Part shown: positions 21,439-50,580 of the stretch, piece after piece | Position numbering within the stretch: position 1 is the first letter of the stretch | Layout: every line of letters starts with the position of its first letter | Assembly: GCA_022113835.1 (NCBI GenBank) | Contig: JAILWY010000028.1 | Span: 6,361,001-6,425,000 of the forward strand | Direction: 5' to 3' | Length of the DNA stretch: 64,000 bases | Source: Atopsyche davidsoni | Lineage: Eukaryota; Arthropoda; Insecta; Trichoptera; Hydrobiosidae | Translations under genes and position numbers: made by a program | Notes under the pieces: model-generated | Databases searched by the model: none | Told to the model about the DNA's origin: nothing | What the model saw: only the letters and a program-made list of their open reading frames with translations

Positions 21439-21646
21439 ATTACTAATATGATTAGGCACATAAGTTCACACATAGAATATGATTAAAGAAATTCTATCGA
21501 AAAAAATATCATCGTGATTTGTGTGGGATTTGAACCCACATCCTCTGGCTTACATGGCCGGTGTACTGACCCTTGTACTAACGAATCACATCCATTAATC
21601 GAGAATTTTTAACAATCATACTCTACATATGAAACAATGTGCGAAC
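21439..21646. mobile_element. tRNA-like inverted-repeat element, copy 1
   Basis: The left end (21439-21461) is identical over 23 bp to the left end of copy 2. The core at 21514-21589 reads on the minus strand as a tRNA-like sequence: acceptor-like ends gtgatt/aatcac, a box A-like TTAGTACAAGG, and box B GGTTCAAATCC in a perfect GTGGG/CCCAC stem. The right terminal repeat is missing, so the copy is truncated. Confidence 0.65.
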
Positions 21647-21679
21647 CAACGAATAATAAAAATGTTGTATGAATAATAA

Positions 21680-22000
21680 AATGGGCTACAGTGCCACGGA
21701 TGATGGTTGATGATTCACCGAATGTTATGGGGTTGAGGCCTGGACACTTGAGGCAGTACCATGGGAAAAATCGAGGTGACAGAAATGTGGCTTTATAGAA
21801 GAATCCTTAAAACACCATGGGTTGACTGTTAGTCTTGCACAGTTTGCGAAAGAATGATAACTCGTGCCGACGGTAAAAAAGCGTGAGGTATCCAATTTTA
21901 ACCATATTTTTCGAAATAATAAATATATCATCTTACAGTTACATCGAAGTAAAAAAATAACGTGGATGCGGAATTTACGCCAGTGCAGCCGAATTAGGGA
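21680..22000 (+). pseudogene. Decayed non-LTR retrotransposon reverse transcriptase (C-terminal part)
   Basis: Pieces of protein typical of the C-terminus of endonuclease/reverse-transcriptase ORFs appear in different frames: YGVEAWTL (near 21727), EMWLYRRILKTPW (near 21784) and TVKKREVSN with HIFRNNKY (near 21867). In-frame stops and at least two frameshifts separate them. A related fragment lies on the minus strand at about 50390-50580. It is non-functional. Confidence 0.75.
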
Positions 22001-22617
22001 AACAGACTCACGACAAACGCATGTTCAGTGGTATGATCACCGACCAGCTCTGAGGAGAGGCACACGGAGAAGAAGGACGACGGTGAAACGTGCGCGTCTA
22101 ACAAATTGCAAATCTCTGACAATCACACTTCCTTATTGAAAAAATAAAAGTGCATCGTGACCAACTTAAAACAGGGTGTTAGTCCCAAGGGTTCGATGGG
22201 AATATTATGTTGGGAATAAGGGCGATGGTACATTAACCCTCGCTGGAAACTACCCGCATCCCCTTGCTCGGCTTATTCTCGCCGTTACAGCAAAACTATG
22301 TAGCGAGAACTTCCCGACATTCACACTTTTAAAAATTCATACCGTATTAACATCATCACACTATAAAAAAATAAACTAAAAACAAAAAACAAAAAGAAAT
22401 GAAACTACCTAAAAAAAAAAAAAATACACATTTTAAACAACACTTTATGAACCCTTGAAAATGGTCACATCACGCGTACCGAAGCGTCGAAGAACTGAAT
22501 CAACTCATAACTGCTGTATATTTTGTATACAGTTTTTATTTCGTGTGTTATATTTTTCTCTCCAAAACTAGTAATAATTGCTTCTAGGGTTACAATTATT
22601 TGTGAATTAAATATGTT

Positions 22618-22854
22618 ATTACTAATATGATTAGGCACATTAGTTCATACATAGAAGATGATTTAAAGAAACTCTCAGAAAAATATCAACGCGATTTGTG
22701 TGGGATTTGAACCCACATCCCCTGGCTTACATGGCCGGTGTACTAACCCTTGTACTAACAAATCACTTCCGCGTGAAGAATTTTTAACAATCATACTCTA
22801 CATATGAACCAATGTGCCCAGGCCAACCAATATGTGCCTAATCATATTAGTAAT
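22618..22854. mobile_element. tRNA-like inverted-repeat element, copy 2 (complete)
   Basis: Perfect 23-bp terminal inverted repeats at 22618-22640 and 22832-22854. The tRNA-like core is at 22691-22766 on the minus strand, with acceptor-type pairing, box A-like TTAGTACAAGG, anticodon-like stem and loop, and box B GGTTCAAATCC. Two extra bases before the 3' acceptor strand and A at the U33 position argue against a working tRNA. Related to copies at 21439 and 41183. Confidence 0.7.
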
Positions 22855-23982
22855 ATAATAAACCCGTAATGGGTAATAAATACGCATCTGATTGACGTTA
22901 ATCAAAAAATCGACATATGTAATATTTCATTATTAAATTTATTATAAATAAGCAGACCATCTTTATTTAGAAAACCGTCAAAATAAAAACGGTCACCCGA
23001 AAAATAACATAACACGCAATAAGTATATAATCTTCTTTTATTAACTTCCTAGCCCTGGGGCTACACTGTATTGCAAAATTAATAAATTAAACTCCCGCTA
23101 CGGCGTTTTGCCCCTTCAGTGAGGCCCGGGGTAATCCCCACTGATGCAGAAATCGTATTAACCCTCGCGGGATTACACCGCCCACTATATTCCAATTAAA
23201 TATCATCGGCGTCTTTACGCCGTCCGACTAAAATCGCCCGCAGTGCTTATCAAGCAAAATTAATTAACGGCCAAGTCTCCGGCTCGCCCCAACCTCTCTC
23301 CATTACAAACTTATCAACAACAAAAAAAAATTTTTTTTACAAATATATATATCACACTATTTGGACTGACTTTTTTGTATGTCGCACATATTTTAGTTCA
23401 CAAATCAAATTAACAATTTCTCCCCTGTCTCCCCTACAAACGCATTGTATTTTTGGCAAACTTAATATAAAATTATTGAGTTTTTTTTATGTTGTAGTGT
23501 TGCCATAACTGTACTAATTTTTTTTTTTTTAATAAACTGCGTCAAGTTCTTTGTATATATTTAGATTTTTAAAAAAAGGCGACTGGTGAAAATCGATTTG
23601 TTAAAACGACGCAGCAGTGATGTAAACATGCTCTGATCTGATAAATAAAAATTTTCGCGCGCGAAAAATAACGACGCGTCAGACAACAGCACTTGGGGAA
23701 CAGTTCCACAGATAATTTGTGGAATCGTTTCAGGGAGTGGATCGCCCGCCGCTGCTCAATTAGCTCCGGTGCTAATTCAGCTTTCTATTATCTTGGCAAC
23801 ACTGGAGGGTTTAAAGGCAACTTTTTAGTTAAATATCGAAAGTTCCTGAACTTTCGCCGAGTTGTTTCTTCTCCGGCATTACTTCGCCTAACCTAATAAG
23901 TGCTGCAAGTTATGTCTTCTCGTTCAAAGTGGGACCTTTTCAATGTACAGCCTCCGACAAAATGTGTCTTTATCACACAAGG

Positions 23983-24280
23983 CAGGGGCGCCCAACCAAA
24001 TCGATCGCGAAGCCAATTTTGGTTTCTTAACCTACAAACCGATCAGATTACATGATACGTGGAGCATTAATTTAAAGTATATTTATTCTGGTTTCGGATC
24101 TACACACCTGTGTGAATCGGGATTTTTATACTTAAGCTAAGCGATATGCTTGAACATATATTTTGCACCTCATGATGAAGCACAGTGCATTTCACACTAC
24201 GCCCCTGACAACGAGTCGATCGCGACACATTTTAAAGATAAAAAGTAAATCATATGGAACACAAAATTTGGCCACCCCTG
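23983..24280. mobile_element. hAT-like miniature element
   Basis: Left end caggggcgcccaacc (23983), right end ggccacccctg (ending 24280). The flanking octamers acacaagg and acataaag match at six of eight positions. The short ends begin CAG and end CTG as in hAT elements. No transposase is present. Ends and duplication are imperfect, so the call is moderate. Confidence 0.5.
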
Positions 24281-26368
24281 ACATAAAGCATCTGCTAAAC
24301 TTTGTTAGATTTTTTAAAACAACTTTTCTACGCTTTTACGACCGCAATCACTCCACATTCCCAGTTGGTTTACTATTGAAATTAATATATTTTGTTTCAA
24401 TCAAATTTCATTACTTGATATAGCAATTATTTCGTGCAAAATAAAGCATTTTAAAAAAAATAATTAATTTAATCTGTAGCAAATGCTGCCTAGCATTTGC
24501 TGCAGATATGATAAGAATAATACAAGAAATAAAACGAGTGGCTAGAGTCCGCGTGTGTCGTTGAATCAAAAAATTTACTGTACAAACTTGAACCGTCCGT
24601 AAAATATAATTATAACGTTAAACGATGATAAATGATTAAATAAATTATATTGTACGTTTTATTGAGCACACGAGTAGGTTTTGTTGATTTCCTATCAAAG
24701 CCAGGAAATCTGTGGTACATACTGGCCGCGGGCTTGCGGGGCTTCCCCGCTGACCAGCCGAGCATGCACCGGTCCCTGTAACCTCAATCACGTATTCTAT
24801 CATCAACGTTAATATCACATTATACACCTAAGAATTCACATTAATATATACGATTAAATTTATATATTTGATACATAAATATATGTATAAAACTAGATGC
24901 ACAAAATATTGGTTTTTGGCGGTCCATTGAAATTTTCACGAAATCGAAAAAATGCAATAGAGATTGCCTGCCAACTAGGCGTTACCGATTTTAAAAATAT
25001 TTTTATATAGAATGTCTCAAAATTCACGCAAAAGTATTTTTTGACGGAAATCACAGATTTATAATTGAAAATTATATATTTTTATTGATCCATAATGTAA
25101 ATAGTATATGGCTGTGTATGGAATAGCATATCGGGTAAATGGCTTCCAAGGCTTTGCTAGCACATGCGATAGTGATTGAGGTTCATTTTCAGCTTCATGG
25201 CTTTGGTCAATCGACTAAATTGACGCATTCGGGGTTCAGAACATCCACGAGTGATTGTTGAAGAACAAATGGCGATATATTGCTGGAGGCATCATCGGAC
25301 CATTATTCTTCGAAGATGCGGCTGTTCATGATAATCCAGTTTTTATAATCTAAATTGCAATATATGGATGTGAATGACACGTGGTTTCAACAAGAAATAC
25401 CTTGAATATGACCCCAGTACCAAGACCGAAACGTAGGAACTTTGTAAAGCTTTCCATATAACATAGCACCCAATGAAGTTGTGTTAAAAACATAGGGTTA
25501 TTCGTCTTGTTGTTTAAATATGAAGCGATGCAAAAATGACAAAAGAAACACTCCTACAAGTAGATCTAATGATCTATCGATCTATTCAATAAATATATAT
25601 ATCTAATCGGTTGTACATACTTTTAAAAAAGATTTCTTCATTTATCTAATTGAATTTCGGCATTACGGCGGATTGAATAAAACCTAACAAAAAAATTGCA
25701 CTTGTGCACGGAAGATTGCAGCAAATCAGGCGTACATTCATTTGAGCAAATAAATTAAATGAAAAATAATTATACTAATGTTATATGCATTTGTTATTTA
25801 TATATATTGTTGGTATTTATAATTATTTTGATTTTTTAATATTGTGTTCAAAAATATTTTGGTGTTGTAAAAGTATAAATAAAAATAAATTAATTTATAA
25901 ACGAATTACAAAATAGTGAAACTAGATTTGATTCACATCATTTTCTGTTAATTAAGCAAACTGTGCAATATTTATTTAAGAGATCTCACAGATTTGTGAT
26001 ATTAAATAAAATAACTTGTATTATTTATGGAAATGTAACAAATTTAGATATACAATTAAAATTTATTGCCTTTTCAGGCTCAGCGTTATTGTACTGTACA
26101 AATGAGTACTTTCACGATTAAATAATAACCCAAAACGTATATTAACAAATTATTGATGCATTAATTATTTATATTGTTTGATTCGCTTATTTTTTGGATG
26201 CAATCACGATCGGGGCAAGCCAACGTTTGACAGCTAACACGAAGGGGCAAAAACGAAAACACGGAGCGCCTTACCATTATATCCCCACCAATCCGACCAT
26301 AACACACGGGAAACTCCATACACTTGTTTACTTAAAACATCCACACGACTGTGAACACGTCTGAGGTG

Positions 26369-26640
26369 TATAAAAACGGCTTTAGTGGTTGACTTCGCCC
26401 CGCATCGCGGCGCGAGGGGCCCTGCCGAGCCGTGCCCGCGGAGCGCCCCGCGACCTTGGGAGCCCCCTCAGACGCGCCGGGCCATCTCGGAGACGCTCTT
26501 GGCTGCGGAAGTACTCCTGGGGGCAGGAAGCAGCAGCAGGGCGGCGGATCGCGGGACGGGGCGCGCGGCCCGAGCTGTGCCTGTCGACTACTGGCCTATA
26601 TAACGGTGCACGGCGGGGTGAGCCGCCGGGGTTGCCAGTC
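26369..26640. promoter_or_regulatory. GC island with TATA motifs; possible promoter or 5' exon
   Basis: A sharply bounded GC-rich block (about 26396-26640) in strongly AT-rich surroundings. On the plus strand, tataaaaacggc (26369) lies about 28 bp upstream of the block. On the minus strand, cgttatatagg (near 26600) could serve the other direction. Both strands are open for about 100 codons but the peptides are Arg/Ala/Pro-rich with no family resemblance, as expected from GC content. It could be a 5' UTR exon or promoter of the upstream-less receptor gene, or of an unannotated RNA. Confidence 0.4.
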
Positions 26641-26667
26641 GCCGAAATGAGGAAAACTCGGGAAATG

Positions 26668-27340
26668 TACACGCTTTTACAGTGGTACACCTCCACCAAT
26701 AATATTTTTTAAAAAATATTTTTTTTCCATTTTAATACTTTAAATAAAATACTCGGTTGATTTTTCCACGTGCTAATTTTCATTAGTGACCGGTTTCGCC
26801 AATGGGCACGCTTTTACAGCTGTACACCTTCACCAAAAATATTTAAAAAAATATATTTTTTTTTGTATTTTAATATTTTAAATAAAATACTCGGTTGATT
26901 TTTCCACGTGCTAATTTTCATTAGTGACCGGTTTCGCCAATGGGCACACTTTTACAGCTGTACACCTTCACCAAAAATATTTTTAAAAAAATATATTTTT
27001 TTGTATTTTAATATTTTAAATAAAATACTCGAGTGATTTTTCCACGTGCTAATTTTTGTTGGTGACCGGTTTCGCCAATGGGCACGCTTTTACAGCTGTA
27101 CACCTCCACCGATAATATTTAAAAAAATAAATATTTTTTGCGTTTTAATATTTTAAATAAAATACACGAGTGATTTTTACTCGTGCTAATTTTTGTTGGT
27201 GACCGGTTTTGCCAATGGGCACGCTTTTACAGTTGTACACCTCCACCGATGATATTTTTGACAGAGTACTTGGTGGAGTTCTAATTTTTTATTTTTCCAC
27301 ATTTTATTGGTGACCGGTTTCGCCAATCTTTCACGTTGGC
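26668..27340. repeat. Tandem array of ~138-bp units (about 4.7 copies)
   Basis: The phrase 'cacgcttttacagctgtacacc' recurs at 26668, 26808, 26946, 27082 and 27220, giving spacings of 140, 138, 136 and 138 bp. Each unit includes a T/A-rich block, 'aaataaaatactcg', 'tttttccacgtgct' and 'gtgaccggtttcgccaat'. The last unit runs into 'acttggtgga...cacgttggcatt', which links the array to the dispersed hairpin elements at 41585, 55140 and 56360. Confidence 0.92.
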
Positions 27341-27914
27341 ATTATCTACTTTCATAAACATAAAAGCATTTGTTTTGCATAGAATCGTTCACAAAAAATT
27401 ATCAATTATATAGAATCTTCCATTCGTCAGGTATATTAAACTCACATTACTATAAATTGCCTCTTAGCACCTGACAATCATTCTCTCTCTTTCTAACAAC
27501 CTCTCCCTTTAACGATTGCTTATTATATTAATTCTGACTCAGTTTGATAATGCCGAGTATTTTATTTAAAATATTTTTAGAAATCTTAGTAATAAAACTA
27601 CTTAATTCTAAACAATAAACAATTAAAGACATATCCTGTTTGTCATTTTAGAAATGTCTTTAACAATTTGATCGTCAGTACCACAAGTCGGTGTCATCTT
27701 GAAATATACAATAATGTAACTTCACTTTTATTAGTCATCTAAATTTAGATTATTCCAATTGTGAAAAGCCTACTAAGACCTGCCACAGTTATTCGTGAAC
27801 CCACTGGATCTTCTCAATATTACTTCTACGTTTCAGTCCTCACGTTGGTGAAACATCGGAGTAAACGAATCGTAATAAAAAATATATCATTAGAAATAGT
27901 GATTCCTCCTCGCT

Positions 27915-28170
27915 CTTCCCATTCTGTACTCTGAGCGTGTGTAAAAGATCGGTAATGGAGTAATGGGCTTGGAATGATTGTGGAGGGATGTGTTCTGGAA
28001 GCACCTTGTCAAGGCGGAAGGCTCCTGAGAGATCAGATCTTAATGCCAGAGCTTTGTCAGAAAAGGTTTAGATAATAATGCTACTGAGCAGCAGCAGCAA
28101 TATGCAAACGTTTCCTTCGAATATAAAACTGCAATGCAGAAGAATCCGCGGACCCACTAAACTATAAAAA
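27915..28170 (-). repeat. Dispersed ~300-bp repeat, family C copy 1
   Basis: Reverse-oriented copy of a repeat also found at about 51470-51740 and 57180-57480 (plus) and 56105-56285 (minus). Shared landmarks are 'ggcttggaatgattgtggagggatgtg', 'ccagagctttgt' and 'ttcgaatataaaactgc'. No coding potential and no poly(A) tail recognised; may be a SINE or miniature element. Confidence 0.6.
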
Positions 28171-29839
28171 ACCATGAGCAAACAAATTTTCAATGAAATG
28201 AACCAACCTATTCCGAGAATGCACTCGGAGAAGAAGAGCGATTATAGAAGCGCACACAAAATAAAACACACTTTAAATTTGTAAGAAATCTTATTTATTT
28301 TCCTGTAATTACCAAAAGGGCACAAGTGCCCCGAATCACAACATTAACTTTACTTGAGCTAATCTTAGGTTAACAAATCGCAGACAGTTATATTATACTA
28401 TTTTATACAACTCCACGCGACGCGTCACCTCTCGTCATGACAGCGACTCACCGGACCCGCACTTTGCCATTTGGCTATTTACACTTATTTGTTTAAATAT
28501 GAATAATCGACTGGAGATTATTGTAGACTTTTGGTTGCGTGCTTTCGTTTTTCATACTCAGTTTGGACTGCGCTCACATCCAAAAATGATCGTAATCTCC
28601 AAGCCAGTTTGGATATTCACATTTGTAAAATCTGCTCAAATATAATATTTAGTTTTTGCAAAATTGAATAATTGTAATTGTGGTATTTAGTCGACACTAC
28701 TTTACATACTAAATTTTTTAAAAAACCTGACGAGTCGTAATGCAAATCTTTCGTGAGAACGCTGCTGGATGAGTGACTCTCGTGGCGCCGGATAAGCTTT
28801 ACTTAATCGCGACGCTCGATTATTTTTGTACTAGTCCGGGGGCTGCCGTCGGAGAGTTGACGTATTCAGTTCATTTTTACATCACCAATAGGAATGTTGA
28901 ATCAATATCATTATAAAAGCACAAGTGTACACGAAAACATAAAACTACAAATAATCGATACATCACAAGAACCATTCTTCGACGGGACACCGCAGCTCGG
29001 AGACGGCACTCTATCTCATTATGCATATACAATAAACATGTTTCAAAGACAATCGGAAAAACCAAAACACGGATATTCCTTAAAGTTATTTTCTTCCGCC
29101 GAAACACCCAAAGATTTTAATGCCATCGATGACGGAAACGGGAATCGAATCGGTACGGGAAACGGAAAATTAAGTTAGGTCATGAAATAATAAATCCGTA
29201 ATTCTTTTTCGATTCCACGGTACTTTAGGCACGTGTGTGTTGAATATTTTTTTTTATTTCTTATTTTTTACAACTCACACCTATAATTGAATAGGTATTT
29301 TTTTTAAATAAACCAATATTTACAAATAATTATTCTGACCTATCAGATCAGAGCGAGTTAGTAGCACAACAGTGGCGGCTAATCGACGAGATTTTGAACA
29401 AATAACTGCCAATGTTAATTTATTATTTATAGGATTCAATTCTGCGGAGAATTTATATGTACACCAAAATAAAAAACAATATTGCTAGAAAAATATTTAA
29501 AAAATCATCACCACACACTTACCCCGTCCCCGTATGGGGATTCATCAGCCATGATGCTCATAATTATAGAAGCTGAAATCTTTTCAGTTTCTGGTTTGAG
29601 ATACACTTTTAATATACTCACGTGGTCAGTAAAAGTACTTTGAAACGTAAAGGATGTAAGTATATTTAATTTAAAATATTTTTGCTTTCAGTTAGGGAAT
29701 ATTAAGACTTCCACGTGTTTTTATATAAAAAATAAACATGAGGTTTTATCGAGGCCCATTTGAGTTAATATGCTAATTAAATATTGCACTATTCAAATAT
29801 TATCATCGAGAGATTAAGAACTGATTGAAATCGCTGGCC

Positions 29840-29925
29840 GAAGTCAGGCCATTGTAAGATTCAGAGGTCGGGTGCTTTGGGACGAATGGAGTCTGGGGGC
29901 TCACAACCTTTATACAGAAACACAT
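29840..29925. repeat. Fragment of dispersed repeat family B
   Basis: The core 'ggtcgggtgctttgggacgaatggagtc' matches in either orientation segments near 1630, 7410 and 9750 (ggtgctttgagacgagtggagtc). Only the core is clear; ends were not determined. Confidence 0.45.
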
Positions 29926-32900
29926 TGGAAGCGCTCACCCTCAAAAACAGAATTCACACAGTCGAACATTTCAGCGGAAGCATTCTCCTGCATATAAACA
30001 GACCATCTTGGCAGTAGATTCCTGATTACCCGATTGTTTTGTCAACAGAATAACACACAAGCGACAAAATACAGCAATAGGTAAATTCAGTTCACATCAA
30101 AATGGTAATGTAACGGTTGATAAAAAAAAAATAATTAAAAAAACCAATATAAGTACACGTAATAATTGAAAATGTATAATAAGCAGGCGTCGGAATGACA
30201 AGGCTCCGTTTGCTCCGATCCATCGCCCGCGTTAATACTAAAGGCAAACCCCAAGCGGTCCAAATCAAAAAGCACGTTTAATAAATAAATAGAAAAAAAA
30301 GCCTCTGTTTTCGAAACGGTTCAGTTGCGAATGAAACGTTATCATTCCAACTGGGCGGCGCTGCATGCCAGAGTGCTCGCCGACTGAACAAATTCAGATT
30401 AGAGCCGTAAAACCGTGTATGGATAGTACGTGTTTAATTTATATACTGTAACGGTGAAAAAAACATCAAACATTTGAAATTTTTTTTTGAATTCGTGATT
30501 ATTATATAAGTTACGATTTATTGAAAAAAAATAGTACATACTTATTTCAATATAAATTAAATATTGAAACGTTGAAATGGATTTTCATTTTTTTATTTTC
30601 CACATGGTTCAAACATCGGCGGCGTGCAATCCATACAATCAAAAATGCAATAAATACTTTTGATGTGCTATAGAATAATAGTTACTAAGTATTTTAAATT
30701 CACTGCTTTTTGCTAGTATGGACAGCACGCCAATAGTGAGCGTAATAAAAAAAATACAAAAAATTGTTTACAGCTGATGTTTTATAGTGATGCTGATGGA
30801 AGTAAGCTCGCTCGCACTTGACACGTTTTTCATGCGCAGTCCATACACGATATTACATTTGCTACAACAGAGTTCAATTTATCTCAGTTAATACAAGGAA
30901 AAGAAAGTAACTCCATAACAAATACAAAATCGTTGTGTCAATTCATCTTAAGAAACACACCATCAACACGATTAACATCTAATATTGAAAACATACGCAT
31001 TGGTTAAAAAATACCATTATTACAAGCACACAACCAAAATGGTAGTTCACTTGGTATTGCGGAGTTGCCCCGAGGCCAGAGACTTTCAAGTGCATCCGTT
31101 CCACGTCACATGGAAAGAACAAATTTTCCAAATAGTTTCAATTTAACAATTCCGTTTCAACTCTAACACACATCATTCATTTCAATAACAACTCAACCAA
31201 ACTAAAAAAAAAATTAAACACTCACTTTGTCGCAATACGTGTGTTGCAGATCTTAGGAATTAGGTCTATTTACCAAGATGATTTCTTTGTTATTGTTATT
31301 TTTCTTTGCGACATGTCTTAAAGACGTGTGAATGTTGCTCGAGAGAAACATTGGCAAAAAATGATCATCGCACACAGATTCTAGTTCCAAAATCTACAGC
31401 ATTCATCAGGAGTAACCCTGAAAAATCTCGCAGCGACCACAATTTCATGGACCTTCGTTACAATATACAATTAAAACATTTTGCAAAAAATACATTTGCA
31501 GTAAAACAAAAAAAATGTTCATAATTGTGAATATTAACTAAATTAAATGTTATATTCTCGTTTCATAACTCTGGTATTTGTTTCAAAGAAATTCGAATGC
31601 ATATTTATATAAATTAATCTTTAATATTTTTTTAATATAAATATTTAATGTTAATTGTACAGGTGGTCGTTTGCACTGAATTGGCGTTATTCCGCAGTGG
31701 CACAATTGTTAAAGCAACTTGAAATATCTGTTTAAACTTAAGACTCAAAAGAGACGTTACGATTAACTAATAAAAAATAATATCATTTGTCTAAGTGAAC
31801 TACCGGCACAAACACGCCAACAACCCGAGCAGTCACGGCATACGGCACTGATTGTCAGTACATTAATTCAACTAAATGTATTGTTGTAATATTTAAGTAA
31901 AAAATGCTAAGTAGTATTTAACTTGTTTTTATTTGACACTTGGTTGACATCGTCAGGCGTGTTGGCGAAATGAAGCTGGCAGTATAAAATTAAAACAAGT
32001 TGGAATAACACAAAACATTTTTTACTAAAATATTATAATGTAATTCCACCATGTACTTGTTTGCTATCAAAAATATTAAATATATCAAATGTATTATTGC
32101 ATCTTAAAGTGTCCAGCCATCCCGAGCTTTCACACGAAACATAAAATACGAAAAGGGTGAATAAGGTTATTGCTAGAATACATCACTTAAAAATCTGAAC
32201 TGCGAAAAGTTATCCGTTGAGTTTATTTAGCCAATGCTCCACATCCCGATGCATTGGATGCAAGAACAGTGAAATGTGATTACCGAAGCTGCAAGACTAA
32301 AGACGGTTTTCCTACAGAATTTAAATTCCTGACGGCGTGTTTGTGTAATCTTGGAAGAATTTCTCTCCGTGTTCCCTATTATTTTTCTTCAAAAATTTAT
32401 ATTTATATTTACAAAACTAAAAAAAAAAACATTTTAACAACTATTTACTGACTTAGAAAACTTAATATTGTGTAGGTATAAAGAAATTGCTTAAGTAACA
32501 ATAATATTTACAGTCCATCTTCAGACATAAAATATTTCAACAATATTTAGTTAATTATTGCTAAAAAAATTAGAATTGAATAACTATAATATACATGTAA
32601 GTACAAGGATACAGAAAGAATCCTAAGAAAATTAAAATATTTAAAAAAATCCACTATTCATCTAAAACCTTAAAAAAAAAACTACAAACTCATAAGAACA
32701 ACATTGTACAAAATATTATTACAAAGATAAGCCGCGGGTAGCGTGCCGCGGCCAATGAACCTACTATTGCTAGAATGACACCCGAGAAGCGTACACTAAA
32801 AAAAACAAAATGAGTTGTTCCGTGATATTGCTGTCTCTATCGCACGTTTTCGAAATGCTAAATAAATACAGCATTTGTGTGGATAGCGAAAACGGCAAAA

Positions 32901-33319
32901 CAAAAATACAAATAATTAAACACGAGCACTGATTACGTATTGTGAATTCCTTCACTGATGCTTATGAGTTATTGCATTCCTTATACACCACTTCATCGGG
33001 TCGGAGTCCGAATCAATAAGTTATAGAAACGTAATATTCGTAATCAATAGGTGGGGGCTTATTCGTCGGAAAATAATATTAACAGTCGAGTTGATGTTGT
33101 CCTGGCAATTAGTGAATAGTCCGTGAGTCTGGATTCTTTTCAAGTGGAATCAATTTGCGAGATAAAGAAAATACTTCACAATTAGACATTTTCAGACACG
33201 ATTCATGAAAGTATTTACATTGCTATCGCGATCCTCACAAATCTCTTCATGAAGTCTCGGATGAGCGCGACGAGAGGGAGGCTGGCTTGTCGGCCGGGGG
33301 GCTCCGGCGCAGCCTGCGG

Positions 33320-49886
<16,567 letters not shown>

Positions 49887-50100
49887 CGCACCTGGTTTCG
49901 GGCGGGCGGGGTGTCTCACAACTTCATAATTTGCAACAAACGCGCAGCACGGGCACTAACATTTTGTTGATAATACTTCCTTTGGAAATAGCATCTGTAA
50001 TGCAAGATGGCGGCCGCCGTCGGTAAAGCAGAGCGCTGCTTTAATACTGCAGCTCTTTGCTGATAACAGGTGGCGATGGCGGCGGGAAATTTGAATGTTA
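49887..50100 (-). promoter_or_regulatory. BRWD3 promoter / 5' UTR with YY1-type and E2F-type motifs
   Basis: GC-rich, TATA-less stretch directly upstream of the BRWD3 start. It carries CAAGATGGCGGC (50003-50014), the YY1/Pho consensus, a second GATGGCGGC at 50075-50083 overlapping GGCGGGAAA (50081-50089), an E2F-type site. Such motifs are typical of housekeeping chromatin genes. The transcription start is unmapped. Confidence 0.55.
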
Positions 50101-50389
50101 AGCATTTTAAAAAAAATTGTTTTAATTATTTATTAAACTTTTTAAAATAAATATTGTCTTCTGCGTGTGCCTGTCTTCATACGAGGTTGGTGATCATTAT
50201 ATATATATTTATTCTGGACCAGTCTCTACTTTGGCTGGTACTTCCGACTTCCAGCCGCTGGCGTGAACTTACGCATCCACGTAAGTTTCCTCTTTCCGAT
50301 GCTCCGTTTTCCTTCGATTTCACCCGGGAAAATCAAGTGCAGTAGAGTTAATTTATTATTTTGAAAAATATGCTCATATTACGCTTTTT

Positions 50390-50580
50390 TACGCTCTTTC
50401 TTTGTGCAAGACTCTCATTTGAGACGCGTATCAACTCATGGTAAAGCCACATTTCTTCCGCCTCGTTTTTTCGCATTGTTGCTGGCCTAAGTGTCCAGGC
50501 CTCAACTCTATACAGAAGAACTGAGACAACATAACATTTGGTGAACCTCCAGTGAGCAATGTTGTGCGAGTGATATTTGC
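50390..50580 (-). pseudogene. Decayed non-LTR reverse transcriptase fragment
   Basis: On the minus strand the frame reads VLLYRVEAWTLRPATM followed by EEMWLYHELIRVS, the same segment of the endonuclease/reverse-transcriptase C-terminus as the relic at 21680-22000 (YGVEAWTL...EMWLYRRIL). It is short, has no flanking domains and is clearly dead. Confidence 0.7.

Larger units (their letters stand above)
20789..33319. other. Long gene-poor interval rich in mobile-element debris
   Basis: No protein gene was recognised in this 12.5 kb. It contains the receptor 5' region, tRNA-like elements, a decayed reverse transcriptase, a hAT-like element, a GC island with TATA motifs, a tandem array and a dispersed repeat, each listed separately. 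Near the right end, 32950-33319 is the probable 3' UTR of BRWD3. Between 22860-23980, 24290-26360, 28200-29840 and 29930-32940 I see only AT-rich sequence. An open frame at 28894-29178 (94 residues) has near-normal composition but no match that I can name. Confidence 0.6.

Noticed and set aside
21514..21589. Possible functional tRNA gene on the minus strand
   Set aside because: Box A/B and acceptor pairing look tRNA-like, but there is no U33, the D-arm is poor and extra bases precede the 3' acceptor strand. The same core recurs inside repeat elements, so it was called a mobile element.
26385..26712. ~100-codon frames through the GC island on both strands
   Set aside because: Arg/Pro/Ala-rich peptides in several frames at once reflect GC content and lack of stops, not coding; no homology recognised.
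26668..27340. CRISPR-like array
   Set aside because: Units are contiguous ~138-bp tandem repeats without unique spacers, in an insect genome.
50008..50080. Possible plus-strand coding start (ATGGCGGCCGCCGTCGG)
   Set aside because: The frame closes after about 18 codons; the sequence is better explained as a YY1-type motif in the BRWD3 promoter.
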